Positions 1-6,298 of a stretch of 10,277 nt of DNA are shown here, in pieces. The notes beneath the pieces were generated by a model. That model did no database searches. It was not told the origin of the DNA and saw only the letters and a program-made list of their open reading frames with translations. The translations under genes and the position numbers were made by a program. Where the stretch lies: NCBI GenBank assembly GCA_029287645.1, contig JARFQS010000625.1, positions 1 through 10,277 of the forward strand, in the 5' to 3' direction. The first letter of the stretch is position 1. Every line of letters starts with the position of its first letter. This DNA comes from Thermoanaerobaculia bacterium. GTDB lineage: Bacteria > Acidobacteriota > Thermoanaerobaculia > Multivoradales > JAHEKO01.

Positions 1-1193
1 CCCTCTTTCTGAAAGGCTACGAGGTCCTCGGGGGAAATCTGGACTTCGACAATCTGGGTGTTCTTGACTCCGCCTTGTTCGTCGCCGGCCTCTTCGCCGA
101 CCGCCCGCCCCGCCCCAGCTCCCGTCACCTCCGCAGATTCCTCCTCCTCGCCCATCGCGAAGGGATCGGCAAGCTTGGCGAGAGTGAACTTGCCACCGTC
201 GTCGTCTTCCTCTGCCGTGGATTCGTCTTGCTCAGCTGGCTGGATCTCGGTGGTGCCGGCCACTCCCCGACTCCCAGCATCAGCAGGGCCACCAGTGCTG
301 GCTCTGGCAGCGTCGTAGGTCACCGCAGCCGCGTAGCGCTCCGCCAGCCAGACACCGTCGTCGAGATGATTCTTCTTGATCGCCTTGTTGAGCTTCTTGA
401 TGCGCTCGTCGGTCTCTGGATGAGAGCGGAAGAGAGCCGAAGACGAGGAGGCTCCAGTCGGAACCGAGTTCAGGGTGTCCAGGAACTTGGTGAGGCCGGC
501 TGCCTGATACCCGACGCGGAAAGCGATCTCCATGCCCACCTTGTCCGCATCCAACTCCTCGGCCTGGCCGAAGCCCGCCATTACTGCCTTGGCCGCTTGA
601 TCTGCAGCTGCTTCGAAGAGAGCCGATCCCACCGCAAAGGAAGCCTGGTTCTGCGCCAACTCAATCCCCATGGACTTCTGCAACGCTTTCAGGGTGTGTT
701 TGCGGTTGATGTGGGCGGCCTCATGCGCCAGAACCCCGGCGAGCTCCGCCTCGCTCCGGATCACCGCTAGGGCTCCACGGGTGACGTGAACGTAGCCTCC
801 CGGTGCCGCGAAGGCGTTGATGACTTCGGAGTCGAGGATGATCCATTTCCAGGGGATCGATGGTCGGCCGCTCTTCTGCGCCACCAGGGTCCCGACGAGG
901 CTCATGAAGCGAGTCGCCTCTGGATCCTGAGCCACACCATATCGAGCCCGGATCCGGTTGCTGATGGCCATTCCCAGCTCGATCTCCTCTGCCTCTGAGA
1001 AGGTGAAGTCATCGACGATCTCGACCACATCGGCCGCCTTGTCGACGGCCTTCTTGAGCTTGTTGAGGCTGAACTGGGCATGAAGGGGTACAGCGATGAG
1101 TGGCAAGGCGAGCGCCAGGCAGGCTGCTCGAATCATGATCGAGATCTTGGACCCTTGATAGTCCAGAGGTACCTCTCCTGTTGCAGTGCCCAT
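1..1193 (-). CDS. Periplasmic M48-family zinc metalloprotease (partial, 3' end off the left edge)
   Basis: Predicted secreted zinc endopeptidase of the M48 family (LoiP/BepA-like class), probably acting on envelope proteins in the periplasm. Counting from 1193, the zinc motif HEAAH is at about residues 157-161 (codons at 725-711). The third zinc ligand lies in ELDAD at about 213-217, and the family's SHPETDERI segment follows. After the catalytic domain comes a low-complexity, Glu/Asp-rich tail that is still open at base 1. The start is uncertain. ATG 1193 has GGAGGA four bases upstream, but ATG 1136 gives a textbook Sec signal peptide (MIRAACLALALPLIAVPLHA, then Gln) and the codons between them have weak GC bias. 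The frame is open as far as an ATG at 1331, but that stretch also looks non-coding and carries a plus-strand promoter. It is divergent from the CPBP protease gene. The family call is firm; the substrate is unknown. Confidence 0.88.
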   Translation of the reverse strand, partial: MGTATGEVPLDYQGSKISIMIRAACLALALPLIAVPLHAQFSLNKLKKAVDKAADVVEIVDDFTFSEAEEIELGMAISNRIRARYGVAQDPEATRFMSLVGTLVAQKSGRPSIPWKWIILDSEVINAFAAPGGYVHVTRGALAVIRSEAELAGVLAHEAAHINRKHTLKALQKSMGIELAQNQASFAVGSALFEAAADQAAKAVMAGFGQAEELDADKVGMEIAFRVGYQAAGLTKFLDTLNSVPTGASSSSALFRSHPETDERIKKLNKAIKKNHLDDGVWLAERYAAAVTYDAARASTGGPADAGSRGVAGTTEIQPAEQDESTAEEDDDGGKFTLAKLADPFAMGEEEESAEVTGAGAGRAVGEEAGDEQGGVKNTQIVEVQISPEDLVAFQKE

Positions 1194-1197
1194 GAAA

Positions 1198-1203
1198 TCC
1201 TCC
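1198..1203 (-). promoter_or_regulatory. Ribosome binding site favouring the 1193 start of the M48 gene
   Basis: GGAGGA on the minus strand ends four bases before ATG 1193. No comparable site precedes the alternative ATG at 1136; AAGGG there is about 15 bases away. This is the main argument for the longer N-terminus, against the signal-peptide argument for 1136. Confidence 0.55.
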
Positions 1204-1287
1204 GAACGGTGGTCGCCCGGTACGAATCGATAGCCTCGGGGCATCTCTACCGAGGTCTGTCCCTTGTGAGGATCTTCTCCCGCGTCG

Positions 1288-1316
1288 TTGACAATGCAGT
1301 CTAGCACCCGTAGATA
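1288..1316 (+). promoter_or_regulatory. Sigma70-type promoter for the CPBP protease gene
   Basis: A perfect -35 hexamer TTGACA (1288-1293) is followed by a 17-base spacer and a -10-like TAGATA (1311-1316). Transcription would begin near 1323, giving a leader of about 80 bases before ATG 1403. The -10 hexamer is only a partial match to TATAAT, so this is a prediction from sequence. Confidence 0.55.
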
Positions 1317-1390
1317 GAGGTACTGTTTCATGGCCAAGTAGTGTGAACCCCCTGAATCCAAGCTGATCGCACGAGCTTACAGGGCGTCCG

Positions 1391-1397
1391 AAGGAGG
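1391..1397 (+). promoter_or_regulatory. Consensus ribosome binding site of the CPBP gene
   Basis: AAGGAGG lies five bases before ATG 1403. It is a full anti-Shine-Dalgarno match and fixes this start. Confidence 0.85.
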
Positions 1398-1402
1398 TAA
1401 AG

Positions 1403-2185
1403 ATGCGCCGCCACCAGATCGCTCCACTCGTTGGCACACTCGCCGCTGTTGCCATCACCACCCTGATGGACGCGAACGGTCTTTCCGTGTTCAGCGCTCT
1501 GCCATTGCTGCCACTCGGACTCCTTCTTTGGTATTGGCAGCGCTTCACCCGGCGGGAGATTGGCCTGATCTGGGGCCGACCGAAGGACTACGGCCTGGCC
1601 TTGATGTATCCGTTTGCGGTGATCGGAGCTGCGGCATCGATCGCCCTGTTGGCTGGTGCCGTAGATGTCTCGGCTACCGACTGGAAGCGCTTCTGGGTCG
1701 AGTTGGTTTTGGGAAGCACCATAGGCAGTCTCATGGTGCTGTTGACCGAAGAGGGTTTCTTCAGGGGTTGGTTGTGGGCCTCGTTGCGTCGGGCAGGCAA
1801 GAGCCGTGGCCAGGCCCTGGTGTGGAGCAGTGTCGCCTTTTCCCTGTGGCATCTTTCTGCGGTGTCGCTCGATACGGGCTTCGATCTGCCCGCCGGTCAG
1901 ATCCCGGTCTTCATGGTCAACGCCATGCTTCTGGGCCTGATCTGGGGAATGCTACGACTCATCTCGGGCTCCACGCTGGTCGCCAGTGTTTCGCATGCAG
2001 TCTGGAACGCGCTGGCCTATGGGCTCTTCGCTTACGGGACGAAGGTTGGCGCGCTGGGAATCGTGAAGACAGCTATCTATGGTCCCGAGGTCGGGTTCAT
2101 CGGGCTGGCCCTGAATACAGCCTACGCAGCGATGCTCTGGCTCTGGCTCGGAAGACGCGGCCAGTCGATCAGCCACCCGGCTTGA
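1403..2185 (+). CDS. CPBP-family (CAAX-type) intramembrane metalloprotease
   Basis: 260-residue polytopic membrane protein of the CPBP/Abi family, related to Rce1-type prenyl proteases; in bacteria the substrate is usually unknown. The catalytic motifs are visible in order: EEGFFRG at 116-122 (paired glutamates and Arg121), FSLWH at 146-150 (His150), and HAVWN at 198-202 (His198, Asn202). Hydrophobic segments run at about 8-25, 30-46, 64-87, 100-115, 168-187, 195-212 and 230-249. Start ATG 1403 has a perfect AAGGAGG at five bases. It is transcribed away from the M48 gene behind its own predicted promoter and converges on the secreted-protein gene ending at 2262. All motif residues are present, so an active enzyme is likely. 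Its biological target cannot be read from the context. Confidence 0.92.
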   Translation: MRRHQIAPLVGTLAAVAITTLMDANGLSVFSALPLLPLGLLLWYWQRFTRREIGLIWGRPKDYGLALMYPFAVIGAAASIALLAGAVDVSATDWKRFWVELVLGSTIGSLMVLLTEEGFFRGWLWASLRRAGKSRGQALVWSSVAFSLWHLSAVSLDTGFDLPAGQIPVFMVNAMLLGLIWGMLRLISGSTLVASVSHAVWNALAYGLFAYGTKVGALGIVKTAIYGPEVGFIGLALNTAYAAMLWLWLGRRGQSISHPA

Positions 2186-2261
2186 AGAGGCCGTTGAGCC
2201 CAATCTTCATGCTGCCCTCGTCCGGAGGATCAGGTCGACTTTCGTAGGTGGCTTCTCCTCC

Positions 2262-2945
2262 CTAATCAACCGAGCCAGATGAGCCCTTTCTGCGGACTTC
2301 CTCCAGCTTCTTCTCCATCCTCTCCTTCAACTTGGGATACTCCTCTTCACTGAGCGGCTCTTCGAAGGCGATCTCATAGGGACGGTAGGCCTTGCAGGAC
2401 ATTCCCATGGCTACGCCTAGCTTGCCTCCCTTCTTCTTGTCTTTCTTTGCTTTCTTGCTCTTCTTGTCGTCCTTGCCTTCCTCGTCTTCCTCGCCTTCCT
2501 CGCCGTCAGGGCCTTCCATGTTCCACCACGCCTCGCCCGTGATGAACTCGTCGGTCTCGACGGCGAGGGTCATGTTGACGACCACTTCGACCCCGTCCTC
2601 CACGCCCCTGACTGTGCCCTCGAATTCGCAGTCCTCGGCCCGCTCCATCACGGCGTCCTCACGTTTCCTCTCTCCAGCCTCTTCGAAGATGCTCGAGCAG
2701 TCCTCCTCCAAGATCCAGATAATTCCCTTGTTCTTGTCCTTCCCCTTGAGCTTCCGCTTCATGCCAAAGGTACCCACACATTGCATCCAGCCCTCCAAGT
2801 TCGTCACCATCCAGCGCCCCTCCTTGGGGCACACGCAGTCGGACTCTGAACCTGGGCGAAGAACTTCGGTCTCCTGGGCCGCGGCGGGTATTACGAGCGC
2901 GCCGATAACCAGGACGACGAGGAGCGATACATGGCGCCGAATCAT
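2262..2945 (-). CDS. Secreted cysteine-containing hypothetical protein with a polyampholyte block
   Basis: 227 residues; I do not recognise a family. The N-terminus (MIRRHVSLLVVLVIGALVIP, then AAA) is a Sec signal peptide with probable cleavage after Ala23, so the mature protein is periplasmic or extracellular. It has six cysteines after cleavage (37, 39, 56, 83, 106, 184), enough for three disulfides, with a CVC pair at 37-39. Residues about 147-175 are a striking run of charge, Glu/Asp-rich first and then Lys-rich, with almost no hydrophobic residue. The C-terminal part (about 195-220) is again highly charged and probably helical. AAAGGAGG lies four bases before the ATG, and a TACAAT -10-like box lies about 40 bases upstream. 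It follows the small membrane ORF on the same strand and converges with the CPBP gene. Expression looks likely; the function is unknown. Confidence 0.82.
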   Translation of the reverse strand: MIRRHVSLLVVLVIGALVIPAAAQETEVLRPGSESDCVCPKEGRWMVTNLEGWMQCVGTFGMKRKLKGKDKNKGIIWILEEDCSSIFEEAGERKREDAVMERAEDCEFEGTVRGVEDGVEVVVNMTLAVETDEFITGEAWWNMEGPDGEEGEEDEEGKDDKKSKKAKKDKKKGGKLGVAMGMSCKAYRPYEIAFEEPLSEEEYPKLKERMEKKLEEVRRKGSSGSVD

Positions 2946-2983
2946 GGGGCCTCCTTTCAGCTGACTTGATCGTGGTGGCCCGG

Positions 2984-2989
2984 ATTGTA
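2984..2989 (-). promoter_or_regulatory. Possible -10 element (TACAAT) for the secreted-protein gene
   Basis: TACAAT on the minus strand sits within TAGTACAATC. The same ten bases occur upstream of the acid phosphatase gene at 6568-6577. Transcription would start near 2977, about 30 bases before the ATG at 2945. The 17-base-spaced -35 position (ACGCTG) is poor. Confidence 0.35.
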
Positions 2990-3005
2990 CTACCTCGGGG
3001 CTCGT

Positions 3006-3167
3006 TCAGCGTCTTCTCGGAGTCTTGACGGAGGCCGAGACCAAGACCTTCCTGTCTTGGAGCATCACGGCTGTCGGAATCATCACGAGCAATGCGCCGA
3101 TCCAATAGAGCGCCTGGTGCGGTCGGACGTGGGTGTACTGCCTGAGAAGGAACCTCGCCACCCTCAC
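3006..3167 (-). CDS. Small single-pass membrane protein overlapping the 5' nuclease stop (53 aa, GTG start)
   Basis: A 53-codon ORF begins at GTG 3167-3165, where the sequence GTGA also provides the TGA stop of the upstream 5' nuclease. This is a classic translational-coupling overlap. The predicted product has an Arg-rich N-terminus, one hydrophobic segment at about residues 19-36 (ALYWIGALLVMIPTAVML), and a basic C-terminal tail ending in TPRRR. About 43 of 53 codons end in G or C, which matches the real genes here and exceeds non-coding stretches. No clear Shine-Dalgarno precedes the GTG, as expected if translation re-initiates from the nuclease. I recognise no family. A chance ORF in a GC-rich genome remains possible, but the overlap, codon bias and clean membrane span together favour a gene. 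Confidence 0.55.
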   Translation of the reverse strand: MRVARFLLRQYTHVRPHQALYWIGALLVMIPTAVMLQDRKVLVSASVKTPRRR

Positions 3168-4039
3168 CGCCAATGCGTGATTCGCTGACGAATGCGATCG
3201 AAGCCCAGCTCTGCGAAGAGGGCCTCGGCGCAGTCGCGGTCTGCCCCTTGATAGGCGAGGTCCTCGAGGCTTACCTCGAGGGGGATCTGACAGTGGACGG
3301 TGGCGAGCTCCTGCGAGAGGAAGGCCATTTCGCGACCTTTCTCGAGCTTCGCTCTTACGGACGAGGCGCCTCGGATGGGGAGCTCGGGGACCTCGTCCAG
3401 GCGCTCGTAGAGAGTCTCGAGATCTCCAAATGCCCGCAGCAGAGCGACGGCAGTCTTGGCGCCGACTCCCCGGACACCCGGGATGTTGTCCACGGTATCC
3501 CCGGCCAGGGCCAGGAGATCGACAATCTGATCGGGCCGCACGCCGAACTTCTCCTCGACCCCGTGGATCGAATAGTGGGTCTCACGCGCGAAATCGAGCA
3601 GGGTCACCCTGTCTGAGACGAGCTGTGCCAGATCCTTGTCGGAAGTCACGATGACGGACTCGTGTGCGGCAACAGAGGGCAGAGCCGCCAAGGTGCCGAT
3701 CAAATCATCGGCCTCGAAACGGTCGTCGATGAAGGTCGCCATTCCAAGGCACTCCGCCACCCTGCGACAGTTGTCCAGCTGGGCGGTGAGCTCTGCCGGG
3801 GGCGTCTCCCGCTTGGCCTTGTACTCTGGATAGAGCTCGTTCCGGAAGCTGGTGGTCAGGCTGCCGTCGAAGGCCACGGCCAAGTGAGGGGGCTCTTCCT
3901 GAGCGAGCAGCTTGAGCAAAAAGGAGCTGAAGCCGTGGGTGGCCCCAGCCGCACGCCCCTCGGGGTCCACGAGGGACGAAGGCATGGAAAAGTGAGCCCG
4001 GAAGATATACGGGCTGGCGTCGATGAGGTAGGTCGTCAT
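3164..4039 (-). CDS. Stand-alone 5'-3' exonuclease / flap endonuclease (Pol I N-terminal type)
   Basis: 291-residue structure-specific 5' nuclease of the FEN family, like the N-terminal domain of DNA polymerase I but with no polymerase attached. It would trim 5' flaps or RNA primers in replication and repair, in the cytoplasm. The two-metal acidic residues are all visible: Asp7 (YLIDA), Asp58 (VAFDG), Glu109, Asp111 and Asp112 (FEADD), Asp134 and Asp136 (SDKD), Asp181 and Asp184 (GDTVDNIPG). The helix-hairpin-helix DNA-binding segment GVRGVGAKTAVALLRAFG follows at 188-205. The length suits stand-alone members such as phage or Xni-type enzymes. ATG 4039 gives the conserved MxxxLIDASP start although no clear Shine-Dalgarno precedes it. 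The gene is divergent from the metal ATPase and coupled by GTGA to a small membrane ORF. Confidence 0.92.
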   Translation of the reverse strand: MTTYLIDASPYIFRAHFSMPSSLVDPEGRAAGATHGFSSFLLKLLAQEEPPHLAVAFDGSLTTSFRNELYPEYKAKRETPPAELTAQLDNCRRVAECLGMATFIDDRFEADDLIGTLAALPSVAAHESVIVTSDKDLAQLVSDRVTLLDFARETHYSIHGVEEKFGVRPDQIVDLLALAGDTVDNIPGVRGVGAKTAVALLRAFGDLETLYERLDEVPELPIRGASSVRAKLEKGREMAFLSQELATVHCQIPLEVSLEDLAYQGADRDCAEALFAELGFDRIRQRITHWR

Positions 4040-4059
4040 GCTCGAGTGCTCGTCAGGGG

Positions 4060-4088
4060 AGTTAATCAGACTCGCGACCTACGGTCGA
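4060..4088 (-). promoter_or_regulatory. Weak promoter candidate for the 5' nuclease
   Basis: On the minus strand, TCGACC (4088-4083) and TTAACT (4065-4060) are separated by 17 bases. Both hexamers match the sigma70 consensus only partly. Transcription would start close to ATG 4039, which fits the missing Shine-Dalgarno, as in leaderless mRNAs. Low confidence. Confidence 0.25.
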
Positions 4089-4113
4089 GGCGGTGGCTCG
4101 TCGATCATCGGGC

Positions 4114-4119
4114 TAGAAT
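4114..4119 (+). promoter_or_regulatory. Possible -10 element (TAGAAT) for the metal ATPase gene
   Basis: TAGAAT overlaps the first in-frame ATG (4118). If it is the -10 box, transcription would begin near 4126 and translation would start at ATG 4148, not 4118. No good -35 is visible. Confidence 0.25.
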
Positions 4120-6091
4120 GACGTTCAAACTCGCCCGTCGCCGACCCATGACCACTCCAAGACCCGACCCGAAAGAGGCCCTCCCCGCCTGGGTTCAAGC
4201 TCTGGCGGATGGCAAGGAACCCGTATGGACACCGGTCGTCTGCGGCGTGCTGGCGCTGTTGGGGTGGCTCGGTACCGACCTCTTCGGCCTGCCGAAATGG
4301 GCCGAGATGTTGGCCTTCGCTGGGGCCTACGCAGCCGGCGGTGCCTTCAGCCTGGGGCGCTCGATCCAGAGCCTCAAGGATCGGCGTCTGGACATCGATC
4401 TCCTGATGTTGCTCTCTGCCCTGGGAGCGGCAAGCATCGGCGAGTATGCGGAGGGCGCGGCCCTGCTGTTCCTGTTCTCACTCTCCAATGCCCTCGAGAC
4501 GAGAGCGTTGCGGCGCACCACGCGGGCGATCGAGTCGCTCATGGAGCTACGGCCCGACGAGGCCATGCTGCTGACGCCTGACGGCACCGAGCGAAAGGTG
4601 GCAGCCGACGATCTGGAGCCAGGTCAGGTGGTGAGGATTCGGCCCGGCGAGCGAATCCCCGTGGACGGCGAAGTCGTTTCAGGTCACACGGCCGCCGATC
4701 AGGCCGCCATCACGGGGGAGTCTAGCCCCGATCCCAAGGGCCCCGGAGACAGGGTCTTCGCTGGTTCCATCAATGTCGGAGGAACTGCCGAGGTCGCGGT
4801 GGAACGACGAGCCTCGGAGTCGACGCTGGCTCGCATCATCGAGTTGGTCGAGGAGGCGCGAGAGGCCAAGGCTCCGACCCAGAGGTTCATCGACCGATTC
4901 GAGCAGGGCGATGCGGCCACGGTGATCTTCGCGGCCGCGGTGGCCGTGGCGTTGCCCGTCGCTCTCGGTGAGGCCTTTCGCCCGGCGTTCTATCGCGCCA
5001 TGACGCTACTGGTGGTGGCCTCCCCCTGCGCCGTGGTCATCTCGACGCCCGCCACGATTCTGGCGGCACTGGGACATGCTGCTCGCAAGGGATTGCTCTT
5101 CAAGGGAGGCGCGCCACTGGAGGAGCTCGCGACCATCGACAGCTTTGCCTTCGACAAGACAGGCACGCTCACTGGGGGCCGGCCCGTGGTGACCTCGGTA
5201 GTGCCATTCGGGGACTCCTCGGCTGATGAGGTGCTGGAAATGGCGGCCGCGGTGGAACGTCTCTCGGAGCATCATCTGGGGCGCGCGATCGTCGAATCTG
5301 CAGAGGAGAAAGGTCTCACTGTGCCCTCGGCCCAAGGCCTCGTGAATCACCGGGGCCGTGGTGCGGTGGCTCAGGTCTCGGGTCGGCGAGTGGCCGTAGG
5401 GCGGCGTGGCTTCGTAGCGGAACTTGGCGGCCAGGCACCGAGTGACCGGGAGAGGAGACAGATCGAGCTCCTGGAAGGGGAGGCTCGAACCGTCGTGTTC
5501 ATCTCCGGCAATGGAGTGTCGGGTGCGTTGGCGATCGAAGACCAGGTCCGGCCCGAAGCGAGACCCGCCCTCGAGCAGCTGGAACGACTGGGCGCGACTC
5601 GCACGGTGATGATGACCGGTGACAACCCCACAGTGGCGAGGAAGGTCGCCGAGTCCGTGGGTGTGGACGAGTGGCACGCCGAGGTGATGCCCGAGGAGAA
5701 GGTGGCGATCCTCAACGAGATGATGTTGGGGGGCGAACGGGTGGCGATGGTGGGCGATGGGGTCAACGATGCTCCTGCCCTGGCCACGGCAACGGTGGGA
5801 GTGGCTATGGGTGTCTCGGGCACGGATGCAGCCCTGGAGACAGCCGATCTGGTGTTGGTGCGCGATGAGCTGAAGTTGCTTCCGTACGCTGTCCGACTCT
5901 CTCGCAAGGCTCAGAGAATCGTGCGGCAGAATCTGGCCTTCGCCTGTGCTGTCATCGCCATTCTGGTTGTGGTAAACCTGCTGCACGGCCTGGCGCTGCC
6001 GGTCGGCGTGGTCGGACACGAGGGCAGCACGATCCTCGTTGTGCTGAATGGCCTGCGGCTTCTGCGGCCCCTCGACGAATCGGGGCCTTGA
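4118..6091 (+). CDS. P1B-4-type heavy-metal-exporting P-type ATPase
   Basis: Inner-membrane ATPase exporting a divalent transition metal; the P1B-4 group (CoaT/PfeT/CtpD-like) handles Co2+, Fe2+ or Zn2+. Counting 657 residues from ATG 4118: TGES at 199-202 (actuator domain), SPC at 302-304 in the metal-site helix, DKTGT with phosphorylated Asp346, TGD at 500-502, GDGVND at 546-551, and HEGST with Asn644 in the last helix. SPC plus HEGS/T is the P1B-4 signature, unlike the CPC of copper, zinc or cadmium pumps. There is no N-terminal metal-binding domain, usual for this group. The nucleotide-domain HP motif reads SEHHL (383-387), with the proline replaced by His386. An in-frame open stretch back to 3662 is antisense to the nuclease and rejected. 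ATG 4148 is an alternative start; neither has a Shine-Dalgarno. No metal regulator is adjacent. Confidence 0.93.
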   Translation: MTFKLARRRPMTTPRPDPKEALPAWVQALADGKEPVWTPVVCGVLALLGWLGTDLFGLPKWAEMLAFAGAYAAGGAFSLGRSIQSLKDRRLDIDLLMLLSALGAASIGEYAEGAALLFLFSLSNALETRALRRTTRAIESLMELRPDEAMLLTPDGTERKVAADDLEPGQVVRIRPGERIPVDGEVVSGHTAADQAAITGESSPDPKGPGDRVFAGSINVGGTAEVAVERRASESTLARIIELVEEAREAKAPTQRFIDRFEQGDAATVIFAAAVAVALPVALGEAFRPAFYRAMTLLVVASPCAVVISTPATILAALGHAARKGLLFKGGAPLEELATIDSFAFDKTGTLTGGRPVVTSVVPFGDSSADEVLEMAAAVERLSEHHLGRAIVESAEEKGLTVPSAQGLVNHRGRGAVAQVSGRRVAVGRRGFVAELGGQAPSDRERRQIELLEGEARTVVFISGNGVSGALAIEDQVRPEARPALEQLERLGATRTVMMTGDNPTVARKVAESVGVDEWHAEVMPEEKVAILNEMMLGGERVAMVGDGVNDAPALATATVGVAMGVSGTDAALETADLVLVRDELKLLPYAVRLSRKAQRIVRQNLAFACAVIAILVVVNLLHGLALPVGVVGHEGSTILVVLNGLRLLRPLDESGP

Positions 6092-6236
6092 GGGTTGAAG
6101 CGGCTGGTCGTACCTCCCGGCCATTCTATGAGGGCTTGAGGTCGAAGAGCCCGTCGCGCCTCCGGGCTGTCTTTAGGGGCTTGGGGGCCCTGGAATCGTT
6201 GAGCTTCACCCCTCAAGCCCTTACGCCCCTACGCCC
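6088..6236 (+). repeat. Intergenic repeat, copy A (tandem units plus fold-back end module)
   Basis: Begins in the last codons of the ATPase gene and fills much of the gap to the convergent small membrane gene. It holds two related units about 46 bases apart (GTCGTACCTCC... from 6107 and GTCGCGCCTCC... from 6153), each ending in a G-rich GGGCTTG segment. It ends with GCCCTTACGCCCCTACGCCC (6217-6236), identical over 20 bases to 7517-7536 in copy B. The segment 6088-6139 aligns closely with 7410-7459. AGGGGCTTGGGG near 6175-6186 can pair with CCCCTCAAGCCCT near 6209-6221, with one bulged T, making a fold-back hairpin. Confidence 0.7.
6148..6174 (+). terminator. Possible terminator of the metal ATPase gene
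   Basis: AGCCCG (6148-6153) pairs with CGGGCT (6163-6168) across a nine-base loop and is followed by GTCTTT, about 57 bases after the ATPase stop. The T-run is short and the stem lies inside repeat copy A, so termination could instead be a property of the whole repeat. Confidence 0.35.
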
Positions 6237-6298
6237 CAGTGCCCGACTGCCCGAACGGACCTCAGTACGCTCTCGCCCAGGAGGGCGCTACGGACTGT

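Noticed and set aside
75..770. 231-codon plus-strand ORF.
   Set aside because: Antisense to the M48 protease, which shows HEAAH, ELDAD and SHPETDERI in the minus frame.
1009..1852. Overlapping 179- and 174-codon minus-strand ORFs across the CPBP gene.
   Set aside because: Arg/Gln/His-rich shadow translations; the plus strand encodes a full membrane protease with a perfect ribosome binding site.
2186..2261. Third convergent junction checked for the intergenic repeat.
   Set aside because: It lacks the GTCGTACCTCC unit and the GCCCTTACGCCCC module; only a loose GGAGGA/TCCTCC pairing is visible.
2392..2964. 190-codon plus-strand ORF rich in Ser, Pro and Phe.
   Set aside because: It mirrors the charged block of the minus-strand secreted protein; Ser/Phe/Leu runs are the complement of Glu/Lys codons.
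3662..4117. In-frame 152-codon extension upstream of the metal ATPase on the plus strand.
   Set aside because: It lies antisense to the 5' nuclease, whose active-site motifs are intact, and its translation has no ATPase-like or membrane content.
5006..6124. 372-codon minus-strand ORF.
   Set aside because: Shadow of the P-type ATPase: low-complexity His/Arg/Gln-rich translation with no recognisable domain, while the plus strand carries every ATPase motif.
6274..6287. CGCCC-AGGA-GGGCG hairpin just after the stop of the 71-aa gene (minus strand).
   Set aside because: Only five base pairs and no U-tract on the minus strand; too weak to call a terminator.
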